Shown: positions 44,459-54,562 of the stretch, one piece after another | How positions within the stretch are numbered: position 1 is the stretch's first letter | How the letters are laid out: the number at the start of each line of letters is the position of its first letter | NCBI RefSeq assembly: GCF_010726765.1 | Contig: NZ_AP022601.1 | Location: 992,001-1,056,000 of the forward strand | Source: Mycobacterium gallinarum | GTDB taxonomy: Bacteria; Actinomycetota; Actinomycetes; Mycobacteriales; Mycobacteriaceae | Length of the DNA: 64,000 nt | Direction: 5' to 3' | Notes under the pieces: model-generated | What the model was told of the DNA's origin: nothing | Seen by the model: the letters and a program-made list of their open reading frames with translations, nothing else | The model's database searches: none | Made by a program: the position numbers and the translations under genes

Positions 44459-44845
44459 ATGGGGTTCGCGGGACTCTTCTTCGCCGCTCTGGCGGCCTTG
44501 CTGCACGTCTACATCTGGGTGATGGAGTCACTGACGTGGACCTCCAAGCGCACCAGAGCAACCTTCGGCATCACCGAGGAGGAGGCGCTGGCCACCAAGG
44601 AGATGGCGTTCAACCAGGGTTTCTACAACCTGTTTCTGGCGATCGTCACCGTGACGGGCATCGTCATCGGCGGACTCGGCCACAACTACATCGGCCTCGC
44701 GCTGATCTTCGCCGGCACCGGTTCCATGCTTGCCGCGGCGGTGGTGCTGCTGCTGTCCTCTCCCGATAAGGCGCGCGCCGCTGTGACACAAGGAATCCTG
44801 CCGTTGATCGCGATCATCCTGCTCATCATCGGGCTGACGCTATAG
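44459..44845 (+). CDS. DUF1304 membrane protein
   Basis: 128 aa; ATG 44459, 11 nt after the ruvB stop, with GGAGG upstream. Four membrane segments; [20 protein letters not shown] then [20 protein letters not shown] is the DUF1304 signature. Possibly cotranscribed with ruvCAB. Its end overlaps car by 6 bp on the other strand. Function unknown. Confidence 0.88.
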   Translation: MGFAGLFFAALAALLHVYIWVMESLTWTSKRTRATFGITEEEALATKEMAFNQGFYNLFLAIVTVTGIVIGGLGHNYIGLALIFAGTGSMLAAAVVLLLSSPDKARAAVTQGILPLIAIILLIIGLTL

Positions 44846-47800
44846 CAGACCCAACAGCTGCAGGTCGGTGATGTACTTGACGATGATCTCGGCCGTGACG
44901 TGTGGAATGTCCTTATCCGGGCCGATTTTCGCGTCCTGCACCGCGGCGCGGAATCGGTCGGTCGTCGCGAACGAACCGAGAAGCGGCCTGGCGGGCTGCG
45001 CGTAACTGTGGAGCAACGGCAACAGCGAGGCCTGACGCTGGCGGTCTGGTAGGCCCCGCATGCTCATCTCGAACCGCTGCAGCCACTGGCCGTAGTCCGC
45101 GACCCGGTCGATCGGATACCCGGCATCGACCAGCCAGTCCACGAACTCGTCGAGACCGACACCGTCGTCGTGCGGGTTCATCACGTGGAAGGTCTCGAAC
45201 CCGTGGATGTGGTGTGCCCCTAGCGTGGAGATCGCGTCGGCGATGAAATCGACTGGTAGACCGTCGTAGTGGGCCCGCTGCCGATGGCCCGCGGCGTCCA
45301 GTTCGTAGAACGAACCCGGTGCGATACCGGTAGCCACCAGGCTGAGCATCAGTCGGGTGAACATATCGGGCACGTTGAGCTGGCCGGCGTATTTCGGCTC
45401 CGCGAGGATCATGTCGCACCGGAACACCTGGACCGGCAGACCGCTCAGATCGTGCGCTTCGCGCAGCAGCACCTCGCCCGCCCACTTGCTGTTTCCGTAG
45501 CCGTTGGCGTAGTTGTCGTTGACCACGCGTGTCGCGCTGCTCTGGCGCAGGTCGGCGTCTTCGACAAATGCCGTCGGTTCGATCTGATCGCCGACACCGA
45601 CGGTCGACAGGTACACAAACGGCTTCAACTTCGTGGTCAGCGCCAGCCGGATGAGTTCCGCGGTGCCGACGACGTTGGGACCGAACAACTGGTCGTAGGG
45701 CAGGACGTGGTTGACCAGTGCGGCCGGATCCACGATCAGGTCGACGGTGTCGGCGAGCCGCTGCCAGGTCGTTTCGTCGAGCCCGAGCCCGAGTTCGCCT
45801 TTGTCGCCCGCAAGCACCTCCAAATGCCCTGCAGCCAAACGCCGGTAGTGATCGAGCAAGGCGGGATCGCCGCTGTCGAAGGTTTCGTCCAGGCGCTGCC
45901 GCGCCGTCGCGTCGTCCTTGGCGCGAACCAGAGTGATCACCTTGCCGCCGACGAGGCTCATCCGTTCCAGCCAGTCCAGTGCGAGGTAGCGGCCGAGGAA
46001 ACCGGTCGCGCCCGTCAGCAGCACGGTGCGTACCTCCTGGCTGGGGTAGGGCAGTGCCGGCGCGTTCGCCAGGGTGTGGGCATCGAGGAACTTGCCCAGC
46101 GTCAGATCGCGGGCGTGGATCTCGTTGGCTCCGCGCCCGTGGACGGACGCGAACGTCGGACGGGTGCTACCGGATCGTTCTGTTTCGATGTACTCGGCCA
46201 GCGCCGCTAGGTCGTTGGCGGGGCTGACGATCACGCCCACCGGAACCTCGACAAAGAAGATCTCGCGTAGCAGGTTGGCAAAAGTCAACGCCGACAACGA
46301 ATCCCCGCCCAGATCTGTGAAGTGTGCATCGGGTGACAAGTCCGAAGCCGCGCTGCCCAACAGCGCAGCGGCCGCCCGAGTGACGGTCTCGATCACCGGC
46401 CGAGTCGCGCCGCCTTGCCGCAGCTCGCGCAGCTCGGCCGCCTGACCCTGAGTCAGATCCTCGTACAGTTCCTCCAGCTGCGGGCCGTAGATCTCCTTCA
46501 GCTTGGGTCGTGCCAGCTTGCGAATGCCGGTCAGCAGACCGTTCTCGAGCGTGAACGCCGTTGTCTCCAAGATGAAGTCGCGCGGCACCTCGAACGACTG
46601 GAGATCTGCCTCCTTGGCGACATCAGCCAGCGACTCGCTGATCAGTACGCGCAATTCGGACGTGTCGTGCTGGGACAACGCCTCGGGTGTCGGCACGATA
46701 ACGGCCAACAAGTAGGGGCGGGCGCTGTTGCCGTAGATGTAGATCTGCCGCACCAGCGGGCTGGTTTCGAAGACCGCTTCCAGCTTGGAGGCGGTGACGA
46801 ACTCGCCTTGGGACAGTTTGAGCACGAAGTTGCGCCGATCGACGTACTGCAGTCGATCCGGCCCGAGCTCGGCCACGACGTCGCCGGTTCGGTAGAAGCC
46901 CTCCTCGTCGAACACCTCGGCGGTGACTTCGGGACGCCGGTAGTACCCGGGAAACATGTTGACGGTCTTGAGCAGCAGTTCGCCTCGGGGATGAGGACGA
47001 TCGGTGCTGAAGTAGCCGAGATCGGGGACATCCGCGAGCTTGTAGTCGATGACAGGGGGCCTCTTGATCTGCCCGTTGAGCAGGACTCCGCCGGCCTCGG
47101 TCGAGCCGTAGCCGTCGAGCAGATCCAGGTCCAGGAACGACTCGACCCACGCCTTGAGGTCCGAAGACGTTGGCGCCGATCCGGTGACCGCGGTCAGGTA
47201 GCGGTCGCCGAGCACCGCCGCGCGCACATCCGCGAGAAACTCGGCGTCCGACTTGGTGTCGGTGCCTTCAGATGCATGACGGTCGAGCTGGCTGCGCACC
47301 TCCGCGGACAGCATGTCCCAGACGCGGGGGACAAATGACAGCTGCGTGGGTCGCACCAGGGCCAGGTCGTCGAGGAAGGTCGACAGGTCGCTCTTGGCCG
47401 CGAAATACGCGGTGCCTCCGTGGGATAGCGCACCGAAGAGGCCCGATCGACCCATGACATGGCTCATCGGCATGAAGCTCAGCACGATCGACGGTTCCGC
47501 GCTGTCGGCCCAGCCCCAGCTCGCCGGCCGCCACAACTTCCCGGTCATATTCCGGGTGTAGATGGCGCCCTTCGGCACACCGGTGCTGCCGGACGTGTAG
47601 ATCAGGAGTGCCATATCGTCGGCCTCACGATGGGCGGCAGGCCTGGCGGGCAACGTCTTTCCGCGCTCCAACGCATCCTGCAAGGTCTCCACCACGACCG
47701 TGCTATTGGCGTCGGCGAGCCGTGCGCGCAGGGCATCGTACGCATCGCGGTGGTCGGTGATCTCCGGGTCGTAGTCGAAGACAACGAGGCTGGACGGCGC

Positions 47801-48334
47801 GTAGCCCGTCAGGACGAGTTCGGCTGCGTCATCGAGGTAGTCGATGCTCGACGCGATAACGGCAGGCTCGGTTTCGGCGACGATGGGTCGCAGCGCCGTC
47901 AAGGGAGCGCTTGTCTGAAGTGGCACCGCGATGGCGCCCAACGGAATGGTTGCGACATCGATGACCGTGTAGTCGATGCTGCCGAATCCCAGAATCGCCA
48001 CGCGGTCACCCGGATGCACATCGGTGAGGGCCCTGGTCAACGAGCTGATGCGGTCGTCCAGTTCGTGATACGTGATGGTGTTGTAGTGGGGCAGAAGCTT
48101 GGCGGAGGTGCGACCCCGACGGTCTTCTACGTAGTCGACGGCGCGCTCCCCGAGGGCGGGACGGTCGGCGTAGGCCTCCAACACGGTTCGCACGACGGCA
48201 TCCAGCGACAGCTCGGGATTCTCGATTGCCTGGCTGACGGCCGGATCGGGTTTGGCCGCGGCGAACTGGGGGTCGGTGGCGGTTAGGTCTGCGATGCGTC
48301 GCGCGAGGCGCTCTTCACGAGTATCAGTGGACAT
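44840..48334 (-). CDS. car: carboxylic acid reductase (FadD9-type)
   Basis: 1164 aa from ATG 48334 ([13 protein letters not shown]). Adenylation domain about 100-640 with [16 protein letters not shown] and GYGSTEAGG; carrier domain with phosphopantetheine Ser in LGGDSLSAL near 680; reductase domain from about 760 with [23 protein letters not shown] loop and YxxxK in [15 protein letters not shown]. Reduces carboxylic acids to aldehydes using ATP and NADPH; a phosphopantetheinyl transferase is needed and is not encoded here. Position next to ruvCAB matches fadD9 (Rv2590). Confidence 0.96.
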   Translation of the reverse strand: MSTDTREERLARRIADLTATDPQFAAAKPDPAVSQAIENPELSLDAVVRTVLEAYADRPALGERAVDYVEDRRGRTSAKLLPHYNTITYHELDDRISSLTRALTDVHPGDRVAILGFGSIDYTVIDVATIPLGAIAVPLQTSAPLTALRPIVAETEPAVIASSIDYLDDAAELVLTGYAPSSLVVFDYDPEITDHRDAYDALRARLADANSTVVVETLQDALERGKTLPARPAAHREADDMALLIYTSGSTGVPKGAIYTRNMTGKLWRPASWGWADSAEPSIVLSFMPMSHVMGRSGLFGALSHGGTAYFAAKSDLSTFLDDLALVRPTQLSFVPRVWDMLSAEVRSQLDRHASEGTDTKSDAEFLADVRAAVLGDRYLTAVTGSAPTSSDLKAWVESFLDLDLLDGYGSTEAGGVLLNGQIKRPPVIDYKLADVPDLGYFSTDRPHPRGELLLKTVNMFPGYYRRPEVTAEVFDEEGFYRTGDVVAELGPDRLQYVDRRNFVLKLSQGEFVTASKLEAVFETSPLVRQIYIYGNSARPYLLAVIVPTPEALSQHDTSELRVLISESLADVAKEADLQSFEVPRDFILETTAFTLENGLLTGIRKLARPKLKEIYGPQLEELYEDLTQGQAAELRELRQGGATRPVIETVTRAAAALLGSAASDLSPDAHFTDLGGDSLSALTFANLLREIFFVEVPVGVIVSPANDLAALAEYIETERSGSTRPTFASVHGRGANEIHARDLTLGKFLDAHTLANAPALPYPSQEVRTVLLTGATGFLGRYLALDWLERMSLVGGKVITLVRAKDDATARQRLDETFDSGDPALLDHYRRLAAGHLEVLAGDKGELGLGLDETTWQRLADTVDLIVDPAALVNHVLPYDQLFGPNVVGTAELIRLALTTKLKPFVYLSTVGVGDQIEPTAFVEDADLRQSSATRVVNDNYANGYGNSKWAGEVLLREAHDLSGLPVQVFRCDMILAEPKYAGQLNVPDMFTRLMLSLVATGIAPGSFYELDAAGHRQRAHYDGLPVDFIADAISTLGAHHIHGFETFHVMNPHDDGVGLDEFVDWLVDAGYPIDRVADYGQWLQRFEMSMRGLPDRQRQASLLPLLHSYAQPARPLLGSFATTDRFRAAVQDAKIGPDKDIPHVTAEIIVKYITDLQLLGLL

Positions 48335-48575
48335 CGAGGAACCCTTCGATAACACAAATGATTTGGTCGGGCGCTTCGTCGAGCCCACTAGTAGAAATAT
48401 CGTTAGCAAAGCTAAAGCTATTCCGTCAGCTTGCTGGTAGTTGCCTGTGAGCGGCAGGTGATTGCAGGTGAGGCGGTTGCGTCGCCCCGGTGGCTTTCAT
48501 CACAGCCTCGACGAGGCGCTGCTTTTGACCCGGTGCAGCGGATTACGGCGCTCGCCGTTCGGGTATTCCACGCCC

Positions 48576-49211
48576 ATGACTGATACGCGAGTTCGGACCC
48601 GTGGCGGACGCCTGAAGATGCAGCGCAGCCGCGGTGCAATGAGCGGATTGCTCCTGATTCTGCTGGGCGCGTTCGGTGCGCTCATCCCGTTCGTCGGACC
48701 GTACTTCGACTTCGCGTTCAGCCCGGACACGGCGTGGGCGTGGACGGATGCGCGCGGATGGCTGCAGGTGCTGCCCGGCGCAGTCGCCGTCGTCGGCGGT
48801 CTGCTGCTGCTGGTTTCCCGTAACCGCGCGACGGCGATGCTCGGCGCGTGGCTTGGTGCAATCGCAGGCGTGTGGTTCATCGTCGGCCGCGCGTCGGCGG
48901 GACTGCTGGGCATCGGTGACGCGGGCGCCCCCGTGGCGGCGACGGAGGCCAAGTCCGTGGCGCTGGAACTGGCGTACTTCTACGGCCTCGGCGCGCTGAT
49001 CGTGTTCGTGGCCGCAGCGGCCGTGGGTCGCATCTCTGTTCGCAGTGTGCGAGACGTCGAGTACGTCGACACGCCGGTTGCTGAGACCGTGCAGCCGCAG
49101 CCCGCGTTCTCGGACTCCGATGAGGTCACCGAGATCCAGCCGACGGGCACTGACACCGGCCGACACCGCGGCTGGCGTGGTGCATTCGGCAAGCGCACCG
49201 CCGTCCACTAA
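48576..49211 (+). CDS. conserved mycobacterial membrane protein
   Basis: 211 aa from ATG 48576 (MTDTRVRTRGGRLKMQRSRG). Four membrane segments: about 22-44, 66-86, 90-112 and 128-150; a C-terminal cytoplasmic tail of 55 residues, acidic then basic. The pattern (WAWTDARGWLQVLPGAVAVV, RATAMLGAWLGAIAGVWFIV) matches a mycobacterial family of unknown function. Ends just before the GGGGCCCC tandem repeat. Confidence 0.7.
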   Translation: MTDTRVRTRGGRLKMQRSRGAMSGLLLILLGAFGALIPFVGPYFDFAFSPDTAWAWTDARGWLQVLPGAVAVVGGLLLLVSRNRATAMLGAWLGAIAGVWFIVGRASAGLLGIGDAGAPVAATEAKSVALELAYFYGLGALIVFVAAAAVGRISVRSVRDVEYVDTPVAETVQPQPAFSDSDEVTEIQPTGTDTGRHRGWRGAFGKRTAVH

Positions 49212-49223
49212 CTTTGTCGAAAT

Positions 49224-49319
49224 GGGGCCCCTACTTCGTGGGGCCCCATTTTCGTGGGGCCCCTACTTCGTGGGGCCCCTACTTCGTGGGGCCCCTACTT
49301 CGTGGGGGCCCTATTTCGT
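49224..49319. repeat. 16-bp tandem repeat, six copies
   Basis: Unit GGGGCCCCTACTTCGT: copies 1, 3, 4 and 5 identical; copy 2 has ATTTTCGT, copy 6 is GGGGGCCCTATTTCGT. Every unit carries the self-complementary GGGGCCCC. Copy 6 encodes the last residues (Thr-Lys-stop) of the convergent LuxR gene. May act as a bidirectional terminator; copy number is expected to vary. Confidence 0.92.
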
Positions 49320-52300
49320 GGCGGACAGTTGCCGCGCCGCCTCCTGTGCCAGTTGCACGCGGGAGGTCAGGCCGAGCTTGTTGTAGACATGACGCAAGTG
49401 CGACTGCACTGTGCGCGGCGACACGAAGAGGCGAGTGGCGATGTCCTTATTGGGGATGCCGTCGGCAACTAGGCGTACAACGTCGAGTTCGGTGGGCGTG
49501 AGCGAAGCCCATCCGGTGGACGGGCGCTTGCGCTCACCGCGACCACGCTGTGCGTAAGCGATCGCTTCCTCGGTCGACAGCGAGGCCCCCTCGGCCCATG
49601 CGGCATCGAAGTCGTCGTCACTCAGCATGTTTCGAAGTGACACGACCACCGACTCGTGATGGCCTTCGTACACCTTGAAGAGCGGGAGCTCCAAGCGCTC
49701 CCTCATGGCGTGTGCGGATCCAAGCAGTCGTGCTGCGTGACGGGAACTGTCGGCGTTGTGTGCCAGCTCTGCCAAACACTCGAGATAGTCGGGAACGCAT
49801 ACGTATGCGCCCATTGGCGCGGCGATTGCCAAGCCGTCATACACATCGGCCGCGGCCAGCTCCCGGTTGCCCTCCGCGATATGGATGCGGGCGCGCTCCG
49901 CCAGTCCGAGACACAAGAACATTCCCGTGGTCCCGGACACGGCCTCGTCAGCCCATTGCCGTGCCCGGACCTTCTCGCCACATACGAGAGCTGCTTTCGC
50001 CGCCCACATCAGGTTGGCCTTCTCTATGGCGGAGTTCGTCACACTGCGAAGGGCCACCTCGCCGGCCTGCAGTGCTGCAGCGGCGTCGCCTGCCGCCAAC
50101 TCGGCCCAAATGACCACCAGGTAGGCGTTCTGGACGAGGAAGCCGAGCTCGGCGCAGGCTTCGAGCGTTTCAGCGGCCGTCGTTCGCGCTCCATCCGTGT
50201 CGCCGTGCCACGCCAGTGCGAATCCGAGACAAATCAGTCCCGCGACCCTGGACATCACGTCGTGCGCAACCGTGGCCTGTTGGACCATGTCTCGGTATTG
50301 AGCCACCGCGGTAACCACCTCACCGCGGCCCATATTCGCCCACGCAAGATACATAAGGCACTGTCGTGCGTTGAAGTCGTCACCAAGCGCGGTCGCCAGG
50401 TCGTGGCCTTCCTGGGCCAGCGATTGAGCTGTCTCGACGTTGCCCTCGATCATCGCTCCGTAGGCCTGTCGCCCCAATATCTGGCACAGTCGCCAGGAAT
50501 CTCCCAATTCCCGAGCGAGGTAGGCCGCCTCAGCGAAATACGGGCGCGCAACCCCGGCGTCGTGAGCAGTTATGCAGGCGCATGCGGTGAGCACCCGACA
50601 CAACAATGCGGGGTCGTTGACGTCGCGTGCGACCGCCAACGCTTGCATTGTCGGCGCCACCATGTCAGCGACGTCCACCCATGAGCTCAAAACGGCTTTA
50701 TCCGCTATGGCTCTCGCCCATATCGCCGGTTCGACCGATTCACCCGCGGCCCCAGCGGCATCCAGCCAAGCGATCCCTTCTGAAACGCGGCCGCGCATGA
50801 GCCATAGGGGCTGGAGGGCCGATGCCAGCCCCAATGCCTTTGCAAAGTCACCGGTTTCTAGACTCCATGTGAAGGCAGCCCGCAAGTTATCGACCTCTTT
50901 CACAGCTTGTGTTACTCGGTGCTCGTAGCCACCGGTAGTGGATGCGTCCAGTTGGTCAGCCATCTCAGAGAAATGATCACGGTGCCGTCCGCGAACTTCG
51001 TCGGCCTCCCCAGACTCGCCAAGTTTTTCGAGCGCGTACTGGCGTACGGTTTCCAGCAGCCGATACCGCGTTCTGCCATCTAGGTTTTCGGCGACGACCA
51101 GGGACTTGTCGACGAGCAGGCTGAGCTGGTCGAGCACCTGGAAGCGCTCCACTTCGGTGACGCCTGCCACAGCCTGGGCAGCGTCGAGATCGAATCCGCC
51201 CATGAATACCGCTAGGCGGCGGAACAGGATTCGTTCATGTTCGGTGAGCAACGCGTGCGACCAGTCCACCGAGGCTCGTAACGTCTGTTGTCGCCGTACT
51301 GCCGTTCTGGCACCGCCGGTGAGGAGGCGGAACCGGTCGTGCAAGCTGTCGACGATCTCATCGAGCGACAGTGCCCGTACCCGCGCGGCGGCCAGTTCGA
51401 TGGCTAGCGGCATGCCGTCGAGGCGGCGGCAGATATCGGTGACCGTATCTGAATTCGCATCGGTGACCGCGAAATCGGGCCGGGCCCGGCGGGCGCGGTC
51501 GGTGAACAACTCGACGGCCTCGTCGGTCAGCGATAAGGACGGAACTTGCCAATTCACCTCGCCCGCCACCATCAGAGGCTCGCGGCTTGTCGCCAGAATT
51601 GTCACCCGAGAGCAGCTGGCGAGCACATGGTTGACCAGCTCCGCGCTGGCCTGCAACAGGTGCTCGCAGTTGTCGAATACCAGCAGCAGCTGACGGTCCC
51701 GAATGGCACGAAGTAGCGTCTCGGTGATCGATCGGCCCGGTTGGTCTGGCAGCCCGAGCGCGCGAGCAACAGTAAGCGGCACCAGGTCTGGATGGGTGAT
51801 CGGAGCCAGGTCGGCGTAGCAGATGCCATCGGAAAACTGGCTGCCTGTGTGACGGGCGACTTCGATCGCTAGACGTGTCTTGCCGGCCCCGCCTGCACCG
51901 GTCAGAGTTACCAGGCGCTCTGCGACCAGGGAGCTGCTGATCTCTCTGATCTGAGCGGCACGGCCGACGAAGCTGGTCAGTTGGGCCGGGAGGTTATGAC
52001 TCGCAACGAGATCCGCCGTCCGCAGCGGCGGGAAGTCGTTGCGCAGGTCGGGATGGCACAGCTGTACAACCCGCATAGGGCGGGGCAGGTCACGCAAGGG
52101 ATGGCGGCCCAGATCGTTCAACCATGCGGCGTCGGGGAGTTGGTCCTCGACCATTTCCTCGGTTGCGCCGGAGATGACGGTTTGGCCCCCGTGCGCCAGA
52201 TCCCGTAACCGGGCAGTCTTGTTGATCGTTGTGCCCGCATAGTTGCCTTCGTCACGCAGCTGCACATCCCCGGTGTGAACTCCGATGCGCAGCTTGATCG

Positions 52301-52589
52301 GCGCCAAATCCGCTCGTTGCAGTTCGAGCGCGCATGCCACTGCGTCACCGGCCCGGGCGAATGCGGCGACGAAGCTGTCGCCCTCACCCTGTTCGACGGG
52401 GCGTACCCCGCCGTGCTCGGCGATGAGCGCTGACGCCATCTGATTCATTCGTGCGATGGCGCCCGTCATCGCCTCCGGCTGGTTGTCCCACAACTGAGTT
52501 GAGCCCTCGACATCGGCAAGCAGCAGCGTCACCGTGCCGGTCGGCAGCAGCTCGGCCATGTCCACGTCGCTCCACTCAGTCGCGCTCAT
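49311..52589 (-). CDS. nucleotide cyclase-NB-ARC-TPR-LuxR giant regulator
   Basis: 1092 aa. Class III cyclase homology domain about 12-175 with metal Asp in [13 protein letters not shown] and [10 protein letters not shown] and N-x3-R in INKTARL; AAA/NB-ARC ATPase from about 230 ([27 protein letters not shown]); TPR-like helices about 540-990; C-terminal Lux[24 protein letters not shown] then [20 protein letters not shown]. Mycobacteria carry several such proteins (Rv0386, Rv1358, Rv2488c type). The input signal is unknown. The stop codon lies in the last repeat copy. Confidence 0.9.
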   Translation of the reverse strand: MSATEWSDVDMAELLPTGTVTLLLADVEGSTQLWDNQPEAMTGAIARMNQMASALIAEHGGVRPVEQGEGDSFVAAFARAGDAVACALELQRADLAPIKLRIGVHTGDVQLRDEGNYAGTTINKTARLRDLAHGGQTVISGATEEMVEDQLPDAAWLNDLGRHPLRDLPRPMRVVQLCHPDLRNDFPPLRTADLVASHNLPAQLTSFVGRAAQIREISSSLVAERLVTLTGAGGAGKTRLAIEVARHTGSQFSDGICYADLAPITHPDLVPLTVARALGLPDQPGRSITETLLRAIRDRQLLLVFDNCEHLLQASAELVNHVLASCSRVTILATSREPLMVAGEVNWQVPSLSLTDEAVELFTDRARRARPDFAVTDANSDTVTDICRRLDGMPLAIELAAARVRALSLDEIVDSLHDRFRLLTGGARTAVRRQQTLRASVDWSHALLTEHERILFRRLAVFMGGFDLDAAQAVAGVTEVERFQVLDQLSLLVDKSLVVAENLDGRTRYRLLETVRQYALEKLGESGEADEVRGRHRDHFSEMADQLDASTTGGYEHRVTQAVKEVDNLRAAFTWSLETGDFAKALGLASALQPLWLMRGRVSEGIAWLDAAGAAGESVEPAIWARAIADKAVLSSWVDVADMVAPTMQALAVARDVNDPALLCRVLTACACITAHDAGVARPYFAEAAYLARELGDSWRLCQILGRQAYGAMIEGNVETAQSLAQEGHDLATALGDDFNARQCLMYLAWANMGRGEVVTAVAQYRDMVQQATVAHDVMSRVAGLICLGFALAWHGDTDGARTTAAETLEACAELGFLVQNAYLVVIWAELAAGDAAAALQAGEVALRSVTNSAIEKANLMWAAKAALVCGEKVRARQWADEAVSGTTGMFLCLGLAERARIHIAEGNRELAAADVYDGLAIAAPMGAYVCVPDYLECLAELAHNADSSRHAARLLGSAHAMRERLELPLFKVYEGHHESVVVSLRNMLSDDDFDAAWAEGASLSTEEAIAYAQRGRGERKRPSTGWASLTPTELDVVRLVADGIPNKDIATRLFVSPRTVQSHLRHVYNKLGLTSRVQLAQEAARQLSATK

Positions 52590-52820
52590 GGTCCCAGCAT
52601 CGGCCGGTGGCTAGGGCCGAAACATCCGCTTTAGGGCGCATTTGTCGGACATTCACCTGCGGCTTCAGGGTGACATCGCCCCTGGGCGTGTCGAATCCGG
52701 CGCTTGTCGGCCGCGTGATTTGCGCCTCGATCCCGTCAGATCTACGCCTCGCGGCGGATGATCTGTAGTTGGGCAAATCAGACAGTGGAGTCGTCCCGAT
52801 CAACCGACGAGGAGGCCGAC

Positions 52821-53105
52821 GTGACCACCGCCAGTACCCGCCAAGCCACCACCGCCGCCGTGTGCGAAGCGCTCGGCGTGCCCCGCAAGGATTGGCCCCT
52901 GTTCTACCGCTGGGCCGCGACGCTGTTGACGCCGAAGGCCGCAGACACGCTGCACCAATACGTCGACGTCATGATCGCCGAACGGTGCCGTCGGCCTGCC
53001 GACGATCTCATCAGCAGGCTGATCGACCTCGAGGTCGACGGTGAGGAATTGACCGTCGACGACATACGCAATTTCGTGGCCGATCTGGTGGCCGGGGCCC
53101 GCTAG
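52821..53105 (+). pseudogene. cytochrome P450 remnant
   Basis: 94 aa from GTG 52821 with GAGGAGG upstream. CEALGVPRKDWPLFYRWAAT, YVDVMIAERCRRPADDLISR and LIDLEVDGEELTVDDIRNFV align with the region just before the I helix of actinobacterial P450s. It ends FVADLVAGAR-stop exactly where the AGxxT oxygen-binding motif should follow; the ExxR and heme Cys parts are missing, and upstream helices are absent. Either a decayed gene or a captured fragment; a translated short protein is possible because the ribosome site is good. Confidence 0.7.
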
Positions 53106-53566
53106 CTACGCGAGTCCTTCGGATCGAGCTCATCGAGCAGTCGCTGCATCGTCCGCGTCATCTGCGCGAAGTTCCTAGGTCCGACGAGTTCCGACCACCG
53201 GCCCTCGATGTCGACGACGCGGCCTCCGGCGTCCGCCATCAACGCCTGACCCCGTTTCGTCAGGTCGATGAGTTTGGCTCGTCCGTCGGCGGGGTCTGGT
53301 CGACGGATCAGATAACCCAGATCGACGAGATCGTTGACCAACTCCGACGCCGCGGCCAGGCTCAGCTGCGCTCGGTCGGCCAGCTCGGTGAGCCGAATAC
53401 CGCCCATCCGGATATTGCCGAAGATCTGGAAGTGGACCTCGCGGACGTCGCCGTACCCGGCCTCCGCGCGTGGCGCGGCGAGGTCGTCACGAAACTCTCG
53501 TAACAACCTGACCAGCAGCTGCCCGATTGCCAGGCGATCGGGCGCCGGATCTCTTGACGCGGCCAT
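53102..53566 (-). CDS. MarR-family regulator
   Basis: 154 aa from ATG 53566 (MAASRDPAPDRLAIG). Winged helix: RLTELADRAQLSLAAASELV, NDLVDLGYLIRRPDPADGRA (residues about 58-100), with dimerisation helices at both ends. The DGRA wing is canonical. Divergent from an alpha/beta hydrolase gene; the palindromes at 53590-53609 between them are the likely operator. Its 3' end touches the P450 remnant. Confidence 0.88.
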   Translation of the reverse strand: MAASRDPAPDRLAIGQLLVRLLREFRDDLAAPRAEAGYGDVREVHFQIFGNIRMGGIRLTELADRAQLSLAAASELVNDLVDLGYLIRRPDPADGRAKLIDLTKRGQALMADAGGRVVDIEGRWSELVGPRNFAQMTRTMQRLLDELDPKDSRS

Positions 53567-53589
53567 AGGCTGTGAGGATACTACGGATA

Positions 53590-53609
53590 CCGAAGTTTCG
53601 GATTCCGAA
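53590..53609. promoter_or_regulatory. MarR operator candidate
   Basis: CCGAAGTTTCGG (53590-53601) overlaps TTCGGATTCCGAA (53597-53609). These interleaved palindromes lie in the 60-bp gap between the divergent marR and hydrolase genes. Confidence 0.6.
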
Positions 53610-53626
53610 GTAAATGGAGCAGTGCG

Positions 53627-54454
53627 ATGATCACCCCGAGTGCGAATTTCGTCAGCACCGACCTCGGCCGGCTTTACGTCCGACGCAGCGGCACGGGCCC
53701 GCCGGTCGTGTTGTGGCACAGCCTTTTCGTCGATTCGCGATCCTGGGGGCCATTGGCAGATGCCTTGGCCCAGGACCGCACGGTGTACAGCATTGACGGG
53801 CCGTCACACGGGAAAAGCGGGGCCGTGCGGCACGATTTCACGTTCGCCGAAGTCGTTGTCGCCGCCGAACAGGCGCTCGACCGTCTAGATCTGACCGAAC
53901 CCGTCGACTGGGTGGGCAACGCGTGGGGAGGTCACGTCGGCATTCGGCTAGCCACCGGATCGCGACTGCGGACGTTGACCACCATCGGCACGCCGGTACA
54001 GGGGTTCAATCTGCGCGAGAAGTTCACGATGGCGTGGCCGCTCGTCCATCTCTACCGGTTCACCGGGCCCAGCGGGTTCATCATGAAGCAGCTGTTCGAC
54101 TCTTTGCTCGGGGCGGAATCGATCGCCGCACAGCCGGAGCTGGCGGAGACCGTCATGGCGTCATTCCGCGACGCTGACCGCAAGGCCATGTTCCACGCGA
54201 TGCGGTCGATGATGCTGAAGCGCAACGGTATCGAGGATCTACTGCCGCGAATCAAGGTGCCAACCCTCGTGATGCCCGTGCGCGACGACATCACGGGCTG
54301 GCGGCCCGACGAGGCCCGCCAAACCTGTGCCGTCATACCGAACTGCCGTGTCGAGGCGGTCGCGGGCACCGGCCACATCTCACCGCTGCTGATCGACCGC
54401 GACCGAGTCCTTCAGTCCATCACCGAGCTCTGGGCTTCGGTCGCCGCGAAGTAG
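53627..54454 (+). CDS. alpha/beta hydrolase under MarR control
   Basis: 275 aa from ATG 53627. VVLWHSLFVDSRSWGPLADA (oxyanion H), SIDGPSHGKSG, nucleophile region WVGNAWGGHVGI where Ser is replaced by Ala (G-N-A-W-G-G), Asp in MPVRDDITGW and His in GTGHISPLL. The Ser-to-Ala change at the elbow suggests non-hydrolytic or ligand-binding function unless another residue serves. Divergent from marR. Confidence 0.82.
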   Translation: MITPSANFVSTDLGRLYVRRSGTGPPVVLWHSLFVDSRSWGPLADALAQDRTVYSIDGPSHGKSGAVRHDFTFAEVVVAAEQALDRLDLTEPVDWVGNAWGGHVGIRLATGSRLRTLTTIGTPVQGFNLREKFTMAWPLVHLYRFTGPSGFIMKQLFDSLLGAESIAAQPELAETVMASFRDADRKAMFHAMRSMMLKRNGIEDLLPRIKVPTLVMPVRDDITGWRPDEARQTCAVIPNCRVEAVAGTGHISPLLIDRDRVLQSITELWASVAAK

Positions 54455-54467
54455 GGCTTTGTTTCGC

Positions 54468-54496
54468 GTCTGCATCGCTATCGACGAAATGCAGAC
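54468..54496. terminator. hairpin between convergent genes
   Basis: GTCTGCAT (54468-54475) pairs with ATGCAGAC (54489-54496), extended on both sides by CGC/GCG. It lies between the hydrolase and the aldehyde dehydrogenase ends. Confidence 0.5.
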
Positions 54497-54562
54497 CGCG
54501 TCTCGCATTTTCGCTGCAAAACGTCGAAAGCGATGAGGTGTCGATAGCCGGCGGCGCAGAGG

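Noticed and set aside
45269..46210. Long plus-strand ORFs opposite car (45269-46210, 46415-47338, 47459-48286)
   Set aside because: Car on the minus strand has continuous adenylation, carrier and reductase motifs through all three regions.
49224..49319. CRISPR array
   Set aside because: The units are contiguous 16-mers without unique spacers and no cas gene is nearby; it is a simple tandem repeat.
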